64,000 nt of DNA from Chaetorhynchus papuensis (GCA_013396525.1 VWYX01001282.1:124001-188000), one strand, 5' to 3'; shown: positions 24,909-39,900, counted from the stretch's first letter. Notes: generated from the sequence alone by a model not told the origin. Made by a program: numbers and translations.

Positions 24909-27900
24909 GTACGGGCGGGCGGCGGGAGGGGCAGCGGGGCCCGGGATGCGGAGCCGGCAGAAACGGGTGTCTTTATCTTTTTTTTTTTTTTTTTTTTTCC
25001 TTAGAATCGAGTCTTTTTTGGTGGTCTGCTGAGAAGAATGAGCAACTCCTACAGTTTTGGGAAACTTATATTTTGATAATGGAAACTTTGGAGGGAAACC
25101 AGGTAGGAGCGCCGTAAAATCTGTGCCCATCCTAGATAGACGTGCTGCCTCACTTGTGGCGTATGTGAAATGTTTCTGTGGGGCAGAGTATTTCCAGTTT
25201 TGGTGCTTGAGGGTATCTGAGTCAGCGTTAACTGGAATATATTTGTTTCAACTGTTAAATACTTAAAACACAGCACGTGTCATTCATTGGGAATAAATTC
25301 AGAGCTCTTCTCTGTTATCCGAATATATCTTGTTAATGCAATGACAAAAACCTGGGGTGCAGCAAGCTCAGGGTAACCAGTTTAGTGAAAGATACAGTGA
25401 TTGCACTTAATAACTTGTCTTTGGTAGAGGGGGCTATGTCTGTTTGGTAAAGTACTCGTGGCCGTGGATTAAAACAATTTTTTGGGTCCAGTGTACTCAA
25501 CAGAAAGGTTCCTGTTGACTTGAGGCTTCCATAATTGTGTGGTACTGTGGTGCTATTAGTAGTGTACCCATCTCCCTGTAGTTATTTTATGTTATTTGTA
25601 CATGATTGTCCTGAAAATGAAAAACTGTTTATTTAAGTGCTTAAATTTAGATATTTGTGATGTTTTACTTTTGAGGAATAGAATGGTTATTAGTAAGTAT
25701 CAATCTTGAAATACAGCGGCATTGATGTATGAGTTTTTCTTCAGTGCTAAACTGCAACTGAATGTTGCATGCCACAGGCACTGCAGGTTTTATTTAAATG
25801 TACTTCTCTTGTCAATTGCTATATTAATCCTGTTGATAGTAAACTCTTGTCCGAGTAACTGAAGCTCCTGCGTTTAAACTATAAGCTATTTACATCTGAT
25901 TTGCATTTCAGATCCACGTCATAAAGCCAGTACTACCAAAACTAAACAGTTTATACGAGCTTGCCATATCAGGGGATAAAGGTAAGATGGAACTTTTCTG
26001 TTTAATCTCCTAAATATTAGTCTGTGAAGTTACACTCTTTGTTTTCTTCTTCTGTTTTAGTAGCAGCTTTCTGTGGTGTTTTATTTCTCAAATTAGGTGT
26101 TTCCTGGGTGGCTATTGCAGTTTTTGTGGGTCTACTCTATGCATATGTTGTTTGTCAAACTTGCATAGACAGTGGCCACTCTGCTCTGAGAGGAATTCCA
26201 AGCATATGTTTGTTGCTTACTGTATTGTCTTGGAATACTATTTTTCTGCCAGCAAAGCCAAATAAATGGTCATTTTCCACTGTGTTTTGCTTTACTTGAG
26301 ATAATGTGAAAATAAAACAAAGCCAGAGATTTTTGGGGTTGTAGAAGCCAAGTCACCTGCATAACTTTGTAAAAGGGGAAACCCCCACCTCAACCCAGCT
26401 TGTCAGAAGTGGGGAAAGAATAAATAAAATGAGTGCTGAGACAGTGTGTGTAGGGCACACGAGTACATGTAATTAGGTAGTGCAAGATGTTAGAGATTGG
26501 TAAAGTGGAAATACCATTAATGTGAAACTTTTGCTGGTAAATACATTGGTATAAATAGAGTTGCAGAAAGAAGGATGTGGCATTTGCACTTCTTAGTAAT
26601 TGTAATTTGTAACTAATGAAATAGAGAGTAACTTTAGAAAACTGTATTAATTTTTAAAATTAGATTTAGCAGGGTGTCTTTATAAAACTAATAGCTGTAG
26701 TCACCTTTTTGAAATGTCCTGTGCATAGACTGTAATGTCATTATGTTACGTGCTAGTGTGTCACTGTCATTTCTGTGTTAGTTGAGAAGAATTTCTTTTT
26801 GTAACAGGTTGTTGGCTCTTTCACCCATCATGGCACATGTGCATTTATAGACGAATGTTTGAGAGTGAGAATAAAACATTGACAAAGGAAGGCATTCTTC
26901 ATTTTCTGGAGCTTTATGAAACAAAGCATCTTCCGCATTCACTTGGTTTCTCAGAGGTAGGGTGTTACTGTTACTTGCCTGAACAAACAGGTGTTCTAGT
27001 TTGTAATAGATCTTAACACTAATTGCTTCAGTAGTTGGAACTGGACACATTCTGTCTCTGTAGTATAATCAGTGTATTACTGTATCCCATAAAACCCCCA
27101 CACTTTAAAATATTCTCTATGTGGGAAGAAACATTAAAGCTTAAAGGGTTTCTTTTTTTTATTACTATCACATCTGTATTGACTCTCCAACCAGCCTACA
27201 CTTTAGTAAGGAATGATCTACATTATACTATTTATTCTTCGCAAGAGCTGTTCCCTCAGAGGTTAACATTCCTGATTTATACAAATTAAGTCAGCCTCTT
27301 GATGAGTAACTTGAAATGAAGTCAGCCTTAATATGCACCCTAAATCTTTTTACCTGTGTTGGCTCTTCATCATTCTTTTATTTCATGTTTAAATCTATTT
27401 TCTCTATCTGTTTCCCCAAAGGATTTCTTATTTGCCTGCATCTTTCACAATACTCTGTGAAATTTATCTAGTGGGAAAATCTCATTCCTTGTTTACTTTC
27501 CTGGTCCCCCTTCTCTTTAGTTTCTTCCTCTTTTTGCTTCTACTGTTTAGTACTAACAAGAGTATTCTCTGATTCCTGGCTCTGTCCTTTAAAATCTGGT
27601 GAAATAAGTCTAGTTAGCTTCTATGTAAAAGTGCCTTGGAGGTGTACATTTAGCCATTGTTCTTGTTTCCTTTTTTTAGTTTGTTATTGGACCGCTAATG
27701 GATGCCCTCTCAGAAAGTTCCCTCTACAGCAGGTAAACCACTGGTTTAATTAATCATTTATTTAATTTCTTGATTGCTGCTAATGTGATCTAATAATACT
27801 GGTTTAAGTAGGTGGGTAAAATCTTAGCTAAGGAAAACACATTAATAAAAAAATGGTGCTGCTAAACCTTCTGACAGGTAGAGAGTTTTTCAGGGAAGAT

Positions 27901-30900
27901 GGGTGGCCGTGAGCAAATGAAGTATGTACTTGAAGTATGTATCTGAGTAACAGCAACAAAGGATGTCTCAAGCTCCTATACTGCATCTTGTTTTGAAACA
28001 TTAATTTGGAAGTGAGATAAAACAAGTTAATAGCTCAGTGAAGTACTTTTTTATCTTCTCATTTTCTTGCCACACAGACTGTTCTAGTTGTTACCAATTC
28101 ATAGCTGCTGGAAGTGGGTTTTTGCAGGAGACTGTGGTTGAGAGATGACATTGATCCTCGTGGGGTAAATATGTGAAGAACAGAGGAAAGTTTGAGGAGT
28201 TACAGGTTGCTACACATTCAGTGTAGTGATGGATGGCATTCAGTCCTTTGTGCTAGTTGCATGGAGAGTGTTGTGAGAGGAATAAAGTGCTAAATGTACT
28301 TTTGTTATGACCCAGGGTAACAGAAGTTCTTGTTAATAGATCCCTTGGAGTGGATTAGGGTGTATGACTGGTGTATTTATATATGGCAGGTTTATTTCAG
28401 AACAATTTGGGTTCAATGAAAAGGAGGTATGTAGCCATTTTGGTTGTCATCCATAGAAACACAACAGTATAAAAGTATAAAATATATATACTGAAAAGAA
28501 AGAGAAGATAAGGGTAGATAGTGGAAAGGAAAGATAGCACCATCTGTGGATCCAGTGACAAGACTTGATTGTTGCAATTTGCAATGTCCCTTGGTCAAAT
28601 TGATGGTCACAGTCTTGATCTAGGGGGGGATGGCCATGAAACAAAGAGTGTAGTGGATTAATATATGTTAATTTTTGGGAGGATAAAACTGACTGTCACT
28701 GGTGAAAGTGTGGATTAGGTGATTATGGATAAAGTGTAGTCAAAATAGATTGTTTCATCTAAATATGGCAGGACAAATGTGACCTCTGCAGGCACTTGCA
28801 GCAGTTAGGCATTTCTCATCTCAGCTGGCTGCAGTAGCTTTCCATGGACATGCACAGATGGGAATTCAGAAGGTGAAGCAGGTGCCAGGTGTTTCAGTGT
28901 CTGTGTTAGAGCTGTGTTCAATCAATACTTCATCATCATCTTAAACTTCTCTCTTAGCTTCTGTGTTTCTGGTGAAACGTGTTGGCATATATAGAGGAGG
29001 GTGCATATTTGGGTATACCAAGAATATACAAAGTTGTTAATGTCCAGCTGAGAGAAAGCTATAGAATCTCATGGCTGATGCTAATCTTTAATAGACAGGA
29101 TCCTGAGGCTTCTCATGAGACATAGGTTGTCTGTGTTGGTCTCATGGAGAGCCACTGAATGACACTTTGTTTTTGTTTAGGGGCAAGTCTGAATGTTCTA
29201 AATCTGTTCTGTTTTAAATTAAATCTGTTACATCTAATCCTACAGCTCTTAACATGCCGGTTGTGTATCTTATGTGTTAAAACCCAACAGGACACCAGGT
29301 CAACCAATAGGAGCCTGTCCTCCTTTGGGAATGAGGTTACAGAAGTTTTTGGCTACTTATCTCACTCTTCTTCCAGAAGAAGAAAAAGGTATGTTTCAGT
29401 CTCACCTTAATCTTTTTTTTTAAATAAGGAAACCAAATAAAAACTATGGAGCCATTTTCTATGTCATGTTAAGTATTTACTTGAGAGAAAAAAGGAGTAG
29501 TTGTCCTGACAGTGGAGTTTCTCTGTAGAGAAAAGGCCTTGAGCCACTTAAGGGATCGTGCAGTACTAAGCTACAAAATTGTTGTGGGGCAAAATGAAGC
29601 AGATTTGCTTTTTATTAATGGAAAAATAAAAAGCCCAAACAAATTCCTAAGATCTGAAGTGAACAGTACTTGCAGATTCTATTTTCTTTATCTGCCAGAC
29701 TATTTTAGTCACGACTTGTGTAGTGACACATTCAAAAGAACCAGTCCAAGTACTCAAACAGAATAAGGATTCTTCTGTTGTGAGGTTGGCTGGGGAAAGA
29801 TTTCTGAGACTGTTTCAAATTTTGGTGCTAGTGTAGGCTGACACGAAGGCAACCGGGATTTAATACCTGGTCTAATTGGATCAAATAAGGGTAGAATCAG
29901 CTCTCCTCAGCACCCTACATGTACAGGTGCAGTCTGGTAGGAAATACCTTATATATTTGTAATGCCATAGGTGCCCTGTTTCTCTGTCATGTCCCAAGGT
30001 GTATATTTTATCACTCAGTGGGAGGGTGTGTGATGAGGAGTCCTGAGATGGGTAACCTGCTTCCAGAAACTGTATCTGTGGTGGTTTGTTCAGGATTGCT
30101 CTGCCTGTTCCAGCATCCATTAAACTGGTTGAATTACTGTGGTCAGCCATCTCACAAACTGAATAGCAACTTAAAAAAGGCATTGATTAGTGCTCAAAAC
30201 AATCTAGTATTAAAATTCCATTCCTGAACATGGTGATTAGTGCAGATTACCAAAGTCAAAATTAGGTTTATTTCTGGTTATCTCCGAATCATATCACCTT
30301 ACTGACAGACTTCTTTGGAATGTAATTTTTTTTCATAGGAGTAATTAGGAAATTATTCTGTTGTCTTTAATTGTCAGAAATTGTAATAACACTCTTCTAC
30401 TGGAGTTCATGTTACTTGAATGCATTGGAGAACATGAAATCACTCTGGGTTGTTTTGTTTACTTTTATTTTAAGGTAGCTTCCTGTTAAAGTTTATTCAG
30501 AAGATGACAAGTAGGCATTGGTGTGCTGTTCCTATTCTGTTTCTTTCTATGGCTTTGGCATCTATCCCTGCATGTAAAGTGCTTGGTGCTGAAGGACTTC
30601 ATGCTTTAAGGTAAATATACACTGCATTGTGTTCTTACAGCCTTTTTCCAAAGAAAGGTGCTGACTGTCTGGAGAGCCAGGATTTGATTCATGTTTGTTA
30701 CTTCTGGAGGGATGATTGTGCATGGGAATGGAATGTTCTGTCCCCTTTATGTCTAACTTTCAGAGGAAAGCCATTCAAGTATCAGTGTATTTATGTCTCT
30801 GTGTGAATTTAAAAAAAAAAAAGGAGTTTCTGCATTTTAGATCTTCATAAATTCTACTTTTTTAGAAAATTTTTTTCCCTTGTCTTTTGCACTTCCTGGT

Positions 30901-33900
30901 TGATATAGATCACATTTCTTCCTTTCCTTCTAGTTACAGTAGAGCCTGGTTTAATAGCAGTTGAGGCTATATCAGGGGTATAGCCACAGCCCACAGTGCT
31001 GGAAACTGAAAGATTTCTAAATAAAAGGCTATGTAAAAGTTCTTGGCCTCACTATTGACCTTAATCACACTGATACGTCCTAGAGCCACTGAAAATCAGG
31101 TGTCATTCCAGTTTAATCAAATCTGAGCTTTTAAATAAAATCTTACGGGTGGTTGAAGGAATATTGGATAGAAGCAGTGTGGAAAAAGAAAAAAAAATGT
31201 TGGACATGCCTTTGCTGATAAAAGATCACTGAAAGTTTCTTTCACTTTTGTGCTTGAGTGAGAGTTTGATGGCAAACACTTGTATATTTGTTACAGATAG
31301 AAATGCTAGTATTAAATTATCAGTTTGAACTGATGTGATCATGGGGCTTGTTCCTTTAGTCTTGGTTTTGTTCTTTCTTCTCCCCCTTTTTATTTTGTCA
31401 GGTTTATGCTCATCCAAGTTTTATTACCTGCTTTTGAAAGCACATGTAACAGTAGTCTTGGTTCTGGATTTTCTGTGGTCTGATCAGGCGGTGTTTGTGT
31501 CATACGTAATAGAATATGTCTGCTGCATGCAATCTAATGTATTTCAAATGGTTAATAATTAGAAAATATGTGAAAGTGTTCGCATTTTCTAAGTGTGTGT
31601 TTTATGCAATGTGTATTTCTCCTCTTTGCAGAGATGTCCTCCAGTGCACTATGATTACACATCAGATTTTGTTGCGTGGAGCTGCTCAGTGCTATCTTCT
31701 TCAAACAGCTATGCATTTGACAGATGTGGTCAGTTTGGGGTTTTGTTTTGTTTTACTTTTTTCTTCCCTGATGTAATAGAAATACAGTAGCACTTTTACA
31801 GGGTCAACAGTATCCAAAAATTGCTACATACAGTATTTATACTGATTTTGCTGGATTTGCAATTTTTTTTTAGTGACTATTTAAATTGTGCTATGTAAGT
31901 AAGCTAAGCTTCTGTTACCTTTGGTTTTCATAAGAAGGTTTTTTTTTTTTCTTTTGCTTTTATTATTTGATGTTTTATTGTAGGGTTTTCATGTGCTAGT
32001 TATCATAGCAGGATATTATTCCATATCTACTATATAAACTCCGGTTTTAACAGATAGAAACTAAATAGACTTTCCTGTAGTACCTAGTAATAAAGTATTC
32101 ATGATACCAGACTGATAAACTACCATTAGTGTTGAAATAGCAGGACCACAGTTATTCAGTAATCGAAGTATTCATGTTTTGTTTGTTTTGTAGCTTGCTT
32201 TCTAAATAAGTAGTTGTGTGTTATGGCTGTAAAGCTGTCTAAATTTCTTTTTAGAAATGCAGAAATAGTACTTATGAGTGACTCCTAATCATTTATCTAC
32301 ATTAATTTAAAAAGTGTCGTCAGTGAATAGCACTATTCATATAGTCATTCATTTATTTTCAGATAGGCTTTCATAATTGGGATATTAAGTTTTGCTCCTT
32401 GGTACAGATAAGTTGGTCCCAAAGAGGCAGAAATGAGTCTGCATCATGAAAAGGAAAAAGTAAATTTCTTTTTCTGGAACTTGCCAGTTAAAGCCAAACT
32501 TCTTGAGTTGTCATATAGATATTATTTTTTGTATATTATGTTGGCAGCTATTGTATCTTGATTAATTTCTTCAGGAGAAAGTGTCCTTCCCAGAAGTTTC
32601 AAGCTTTCTTCTGTCCCTTAGACCAGAGGAGTCCCTAAGGAGAGATACTTTGTTGTGGACAGAGGTGAGAAGTGAAGCTGGTTTTATGTTCATCAAACCC
32701 ATCACTGGTAGAAATAGCAGGATAATCTCGAAGGGAAGAATGTGCATACCATGTAAAGTGAGATTTTAAATCATAAATTTTCACAGGATATGTATTTTAT
32801 GTCCTTGCCAGATGTAAAGTGCTGTGAATAAAAATTCAAAAATGAAATTATTTTTAATGTAGTATGTACTGGAGCCAACTGATCATGTAGCCATAACTTT
32901 GGGTTACTTGTAGAGCCATATAATGGTAAAGTGATTTTTTGCAGAGTGTCTTCATCTTGCTCCATTCATTTTTGGCATACAAGTTAAAAAAACAAAATGC
33001 TGGTCTCACTAGACAACACTTTGATTGGAAGAAGCCCTTTTGAGATAAGGGAATTTTTACCAGTCTTGCTTAATTTTGAAAGTCATTGCTTTTCTTTTAT
33101 CGGTACCCCTGACTTTTTGGGGGTGCTCTGAGTTACCCTCTGGAAGGACATTTTTCTGTGTGTAGTCAGAAGGGAGCAGTCTGCTGAGGCTCAGGGTAGC
33201 TGTGGTGAACACCTCTCGCAGTGTGTGGATTTCCTGCTGTAAGAGTTTGTGTTTAACAGTGCTCTGGTGTGCTGCTGGTGATGCCTTTTCCTGGTCTTAA
33301 AATCAAGAGTCAAACACTGTTAGAAGGGAAAAGGGATTTTACCTCTGTATTTATTTTAAGGATCCTCAGGTGCACCACGTCCAGGTCAAATGCACCTCAG
33401 TGCACACCGCAATGCCCCTCCTAAAGGAATCTGATCTATTGTTGTAGGTCTTACTAATTAGCATATCTATCAAAGATTCCCCAGTGAGAGGCTCCAGTGA
33501 GCCCCCCTCCCTGAGGAACCCTCCCCTGGATGGTTCTATCTCAGTTTACAAAATGTGTTCTGGAGAGGACCTTGGTGTCTGGGCACACTGATCCCTAACT
33601 ATGAAGCTTGTAAAAATTTTAGTTTTCCTAGCTTGACCAACAAGCCCAAGAATGTAGGCAAAAAGCACCAAGAATACAGAAGTTGTTTAAAGGTGTAACA
33701 GGGGTATAAAAGAAAAGACAAAAATCATCATGGCATCACTGGTAAGTCAGTGATGTCAGTGCACCGCTGCCAGATGTGGCCAGGGAATAACATTCTGTTC
33801 TTAATTCAGCTTTGCAGTTGGTTGCAAGTGAATGAGAGGTGCTTCAGGAAGTCTGTAACCTCTGATTTTGAACGTCAGGAGGCGTCATCCTTGTGTCGGT

Positions 33901-36900
33901 ATGTGCGCAGTCTTGTGGGAGAGTACCTTAAGACACCTGCATCTGAAAGTAAGTTAAATGTGTATTAATAAACACCACTATTTTAAAGATAATTAAAAAA
34001 GAAATCCCTTGGATTTTAAAAAAGCTGTTTGGTTTTTTTTTTCTGTTGTTCCTCTTCAAGTTCTGCCCAACCTGTGTATTCACAATTCTTAAGTTTGAAC
34101 CTTATTTCTTAATTCCAGCTTTCCTCCCTAAATTAGTCCTGCAGTATTCGTTGAACATTAAGTCTTAATATTCAGTTTTAATGCTGCCCTGATGCTTGTC
34201 CATTAGATCTGTTTTGCCACTCTTTTGATGGTGTCTGAAAATGCTGGAATGTGAGGGCAGAGGAAAGTTGCAAGGGAGTATGAACACACACAGCTTCTGT
34301 CACCTTTCTCAGCAGAGCTTTGTAAAATGACCAAGTGTTTTTATAGAGAGGGAGAGGCCACAGAGTGAGGCAGCTCATCAGCAGATCATTGCACACCTTC
34401 CTGTGTTGTTACATTCCTTTTGGTCTTGGGCAGCTTGCAGCAGGTGAGCTGCCACATGTTACAGCCAAGGAAGGTGCTCTGTGGGCTGCATAAATGTGCA
34501 GATAAATTCCAAAGGGCCTTTTTGTTCACTGATACATTTAAATGATTACAACGTCAGGTTTGTGTCTTCTTTCAGATACATTGAAAAGGATGGCAAATTG
34601 ATTTTTTAAAAATACTTCAACTTTTGTGTGGCATTCACAATCATAGTGAATTTTATAGTTTTTTTATATTGTCAGAAGTTAAAACTGAACACTTTTTAAA
34701 GTATTATATGTATAGGAGGTAAAAAAGCTAGGTCAGAATTTGCTAATGATAAATAGCTTCAGAAGCTTCCTGCAGGCCAGGAAACTTCACTTGATTGTCT
34801 TATTCTTAGAGGAGTTGCAAGTAAATTCTCTCTGTTGATACTCCAAGGTATTTGCTAAAAATTTTGGCAGATCTTCTCTCCTTCCTGAAAAGTTTGTTTA
34901 GTCCTTGGTCTGTATTACCTGCAATTCCATGGCAACCATCTGCATTTCACTTACAAAAAGTGATGTTTTTAATTCTGGTTTTATATGAAACTTAACTAAT
35001 AAGCAGTTCTTAGAGGACAAAAAGAGAACCATGTCCAGCTGCTCGAATTTGACCTCCAGTGTGTGTTTTTCTTTCTGAATTTCCAAAGCCAGAAACATAC
35101 CAAATAAAAAAAACCCTTAAAACCAACTTATGCACTGCTGTTTGTGAAACAATTTTATAACCATGATGATGTAGTTCTGCATCAAAGACTGATAAAAAGA
35201 GAAACTTCACTTAGTTTTTTTAAAATTTCCTTTTTACAGAACAGTTTTAGTTCTTTATGTAACTTCTGTGGTCAAAATCACAGCTGATACTTCTGATAAA
35301 GTGTAGTGGAATTAGGTTCTTCATTAAATTCATTTGAATATGCTAATGTATTTTTAAAAGCAATGGAAGAGTGTGTTGTGAACTGCTACATAACATATGA
35401 TACTACATAACACATTGCCTAGAGTTTATTTGAGCATAAAGGCCAGTTGTGTTTGAGTTTAATTTATATCTAGATAAAGAATGCAAAAAGTTAGTAGTAA
35501 TACTCATGTTAGCATGAAGTGTTTTTGTGCTATTAATTTATTTAAAAAAGTTACAGAACCAGAAGTTTTAGAAATTAATACAAAGGTATTTTTTAGTTAC
35601 TGTGGAAACCTTAAAATATCTTTAATCAGGAGAAAATTGCTTTATGCCTGACTGGTTTGAAGCTAAGCTTGTCTCCACAATGATTCTGTTGGCTGCTGAC
35701 GTGGAGCAGATGAAGAATAAATACAGGTAAGTATGAAATACCTTATTTTTTACATTTCTCTCTTTTTCAATCCCCTCACTCCTGAAGGATCCAGTAGAAG
35801 CCTGATGAAGTTGGGAAGCTGTCCTCTTTTCTCTGTAGACTTTCAATCAGCCTGATCATTCCTTAGGCCTTGTCCAACTGTTGCTGCAGACATACTGGGT
35901 AACATTCTAAAGATACTTAAGTGTCTTGGAAACTTGTCCTATTTATTTCCATAAGTAACCTCAGCACTTAAGGCAGATACTCAGAAGAAGACTTTCTTTT
36001 TAATTTTTGTTTTTGTGTAGTGGAAAAAGCAACATAGAGTGGATTGAACTAGAGGCTTTCTTGAACCCTCTTCTGGATGTCTTGATGAAACTTGGCAGTA
36101 ATGCTTACATACCAACACTGAAAACAGATAAAAGCCTTCAGCTTCTCTTGAAGTTATTGCAGACCCGTTGGTTAAAATGTTCCAATTGGCAAGATGGTTA
36201 GTGACATCTTCAGTCTACTGTGTCTTCTGTTCATTGTAGTCTTAACTACAGCTAAGCTGCTTACCTGTTGTACGGCTACATTGTCAAACTGGTACTAGAC
36301 TGGAAGTGGGAAATGTAAAGGTTGGCAATCTGGCGTGTGTGTTACAGAACTTGAGCTGTGGGTCCAGTCTTGCAGATGTCCTAAGGACTGGGAATGGAGA
36401 ATGGGGAAGCCTTCTGAGAAGGCAGTTGTTGTCCGTTAGGATTAGATTATCAATTAAAATTTGAGGAGTGTGACCGTATTGCAAATATTTATAGGCATGT
36501 TCCTCGCAAACGAATGGATTCCATAAATCGTTTAGACACTTCAGAAAGAAGTTACTACAGAAACCCAGCCTAGCCTGCTTAGTTGCCACAGGTTCAGCCA
36601 GAGTCTTCCCTGATAAAGTGATCCTGCTGGACATCCTGTTTTCTGAGCTGACTGGTAGGCTAAGAGGTGCTTGCTGAAGTACAAGCCTGGTGATCTGTCC
36701 GGGAGTGTTGGCTCCCTCACAGATGGAGCACTTTGACTTGCAGACCTTTCAGGAGAGTCTGAACAAAAACTACGGAGTCTTTACTGCTCCTTTTGAGAGA
36801 ACTTGGTCAGTTTGTAACCAGAACAGACCTAAATTTTTTTTCTGACAGCAAATGAAAAATTGCAGTATTACATTCATGAATTGGGATGCTGAGTGGGAAC

Positions 36901-39900
36901 AGGAGGGATGTTGGTGTTTGGTTTCTGCTCCCCCAGATTATTTTGGGATTTTTTTCAGGGTATTTATAACATGGAATAGAAGAGTAGTTTTGGAGTGATG
37001 AGGCTCCATATCTGGGCTCTTACTTGTAACAAAAATAGTTTCATGTTATACATCTAGGTTTCACATACATGTCTAAATGCGGCCCCAAAATAAATGCCCA
37101 CCCTCATTTTAACAAGCGCTGTATAAATTCAAAATCCCTGTGCCCTTAAATTTTAGCTGTTGGTGTGAAATTCTGAGCACTAATTATGCAGACTGTTAAA
37201 GTTCATACTGGGGCATGGTCTGTGGCTGATGAAATGGGTTCCCTGAAACAAACTAAACTGGAAGAAGTGTCCACTAAGCTACCACTGGGCATTCAGCCTT
37301 TGGCACAAGGATAGAACAGGCCTGAAGCAGAACCCTATAAAGCACATGCAAGTACATGTTAGTTTTTTGGTATCAGGAGTAAATATTTTCCTTGTGTGCC
37401 TTATTTCTTCGTGTGCTTGCTAATGTGCCTGCAATGGATTGCTCCTGCTTTGGGAATTTTGGCACCTGACATGGCACGTTGAGTTCTGCTCACAGAGTTC
37501 CAAAGGTATGGCTAGGCTGAGCATTGCAGTGTCCATCCTTCTGAAAGTCCCTGTAGGTGCTCCAGTACAGCCCATCATCAGTCTTTCGAGAGGCTTCTGA
37601 ATTGCACTGTAGTTCTAAGTTAAACAAGGATTACTCTTCTTAAATTACTTTTGTACAGTGTTTTTGTGCTTCTTCCTTCTGCACAGGAGAACCAAGTAAT
37701 AAATCATCTTTGTCTGCGGCTGTGATTTGACTGTGGTGAGGGGTGGGAAGAGTAATGCTGTGAAATACACAAGTTGTGTTTCTGTGTTGATTAAATGGGA
37801 GGTGAAAAGTCCTGTTTTTCAAATGGGAAACAATAAAATGGTAGGGAATAATAAAGGAATTTAACCTTGTAAAACAAAAATAATAAGTGGGAGGTGTTTT
37901 ATTTAAGAATATTTTAATGGAGATAGACGTGCCTGAAATGCATGCTGAAATCATCAGCATTCTTCTACAGTTCTTGCTGTCTAAACTGTTGTTAGATTTC
38001 ACTATTTCAAACAGTAAGATTTTGGTAATTACTATTTTTTCCTGGTGTTACAGAGCCACTGGTAAGGAATTGGGTTTTATGTCCAACATGCTTATCTGAA
38101 GATTTTATGCATATAAATTGCAGAAGATATTTTAGTGATTTGAGACTTATGATGAAACATGATGATAATCTGACATAACTAAACTGTTGGTTCTAAACAA
38201 TTTAAGCCTTAGAAATGTAGTCCAATGAGCCATTTTAGTAGGGAACATCGAGAGTAAGTGCAATATGGATTTGGAACTTCTGGAAATATTTCCCTTTATA
38301 TTTTTACTTTATGAAGGTCTTCCATTTCATAATATTTTTTGCTGCATGAAGTGTTCCTCAGGGTCAACTCCAGAAAAAAGCAGAAGCTCTAGCCTCTGGG
38401 TAATTCTAAATACTGAGACTAATGACTGGTATTTTTAGAACAAGGTGGCCATGCAGAGTGTTTTAACTTCATTTTCTTACTGAGATGTTATTGCCTTGGC
38501 TCTCCGCTAGCCCTTACCCTTGAAACACAGACTGAATTGTGTTTGTGGTCAAATATGTTTTACCAGAATGACCTACCTACCTCCCTTGTGTATAAACTTG
38601 TGTCTTGGTTCGTGAAATGCTATATACATGTGGTATACTTGGTAGCCTAGCCTTTTCTTATAGAAAATACCACATTTTGTGTCATAATCTTGTATTTTCA
38701 TTTACGGTGTTAAGCCTGGAAGCTGCTTGGCTAGAATCTTGTAAGATTACACTATTTCCAAAGATGAATTATTCCTAAGCATCAAAAAACCAGGCCAACA
38801 ATCAGCAAGCCCCAAAAACCAGTTTTCACATCTATAAATATTAGGCATGGAAAACTGTATTTTTCTCACATAAAGTTAATTGCTGGATGTGAAAGCTTTT
38901 GGTTTTTATTAAAGACTAAGTTCATTAATAAGCTGTTTGTGCAGATGGTTGGGAGTAGGACAAAAGAGTGCATTAAAAGTTGGAAAATTGGACTGTGGTT
39001 TGTAAGTCTCAGGAAATAATGTGATCTGGTTTGATTCTTTCAGCCTTATGGCCTGCACTGCGAAAGAGTATAGAGCTGTTTTATTTTTAGGTATTTGAAT
39101 AGTATTACTGTATAACTTTGTAACATAAATAAACCTGCATGATATAATACAATTCTTAAGGGAATTGTGTATCTGTATTTATACTTTTTTTTTCTCCACA
39201 CAGATGAAGTACTGGTTTTTGTCTGGAAATCTCTTGTGACACCTGTGGAGAGTATTCTTGAATTTGTTCTCCGACGGCTTACTACCAATGAGTTAAGCAC
39301 TGTAAGTAATGATTATGGGACATACTTGGGTGTGGTTTTGCTTGTTAATTTGATTTAACAGCGTTCCTGAAGTTCATACCAAATCTTCAAGCACCTCGAA
39401 AGTCAAATTGCATAGAAACACTTCTGTTACCATTTTTTGAATGGGCGCAGTAAGAAGACGAAAAAAAAAAAAGGTGTCTTGACAAGTAGTGTTTAGTGTC
39501 TGTAGTCTGCATTTCTTGTTTCTTCTTAAATCTAAAGAAATCATGTAGTAGGAAATCCTGAGTGTCATGTACTGCGTAATACCTACTGGTATAGCTGTGG
39601 GCATAAGGTGTTAGGTGTTTGGAGACTTTCAGTAGTCGGCCTGGTTATCATCTTATTTGACTGTCTCTCACTTTGCTCATTGCTGTGGCCAGTGTTTCTA
39701 TCCAAAGAAACCTGATACTTTTAAAGCAAAGCAAAAGTCAGAGTTGAATCAGGAGAATGGCATCTGAAAGTCAGTTTTTGAGATTTAAAAATTAATAACC
39801 TCCCCCAAACAAACAAAACCCCAAATTAAAAGTTGTTCAGTTGCAATGACAGTTGTAGTTTTCCTTCTGCTGCCATTGTTACCAGTAGTTTTCTTCCTGA

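Noticed and set aside
24066..25130. Long open frames on the minus strand opposite TARBP1 exon 1
   Set aside because: They are Pro/Arg/Ser-rich shadows of the GC-rich exon and the gap, with no homology.
35160..35200. ATGATGA followed by CTGA in intron 10 as a C/D box snoRNA
   Set aside because: The two boxes are only about 25 bases apart, there is no C'/D' pair and no terminal stem.
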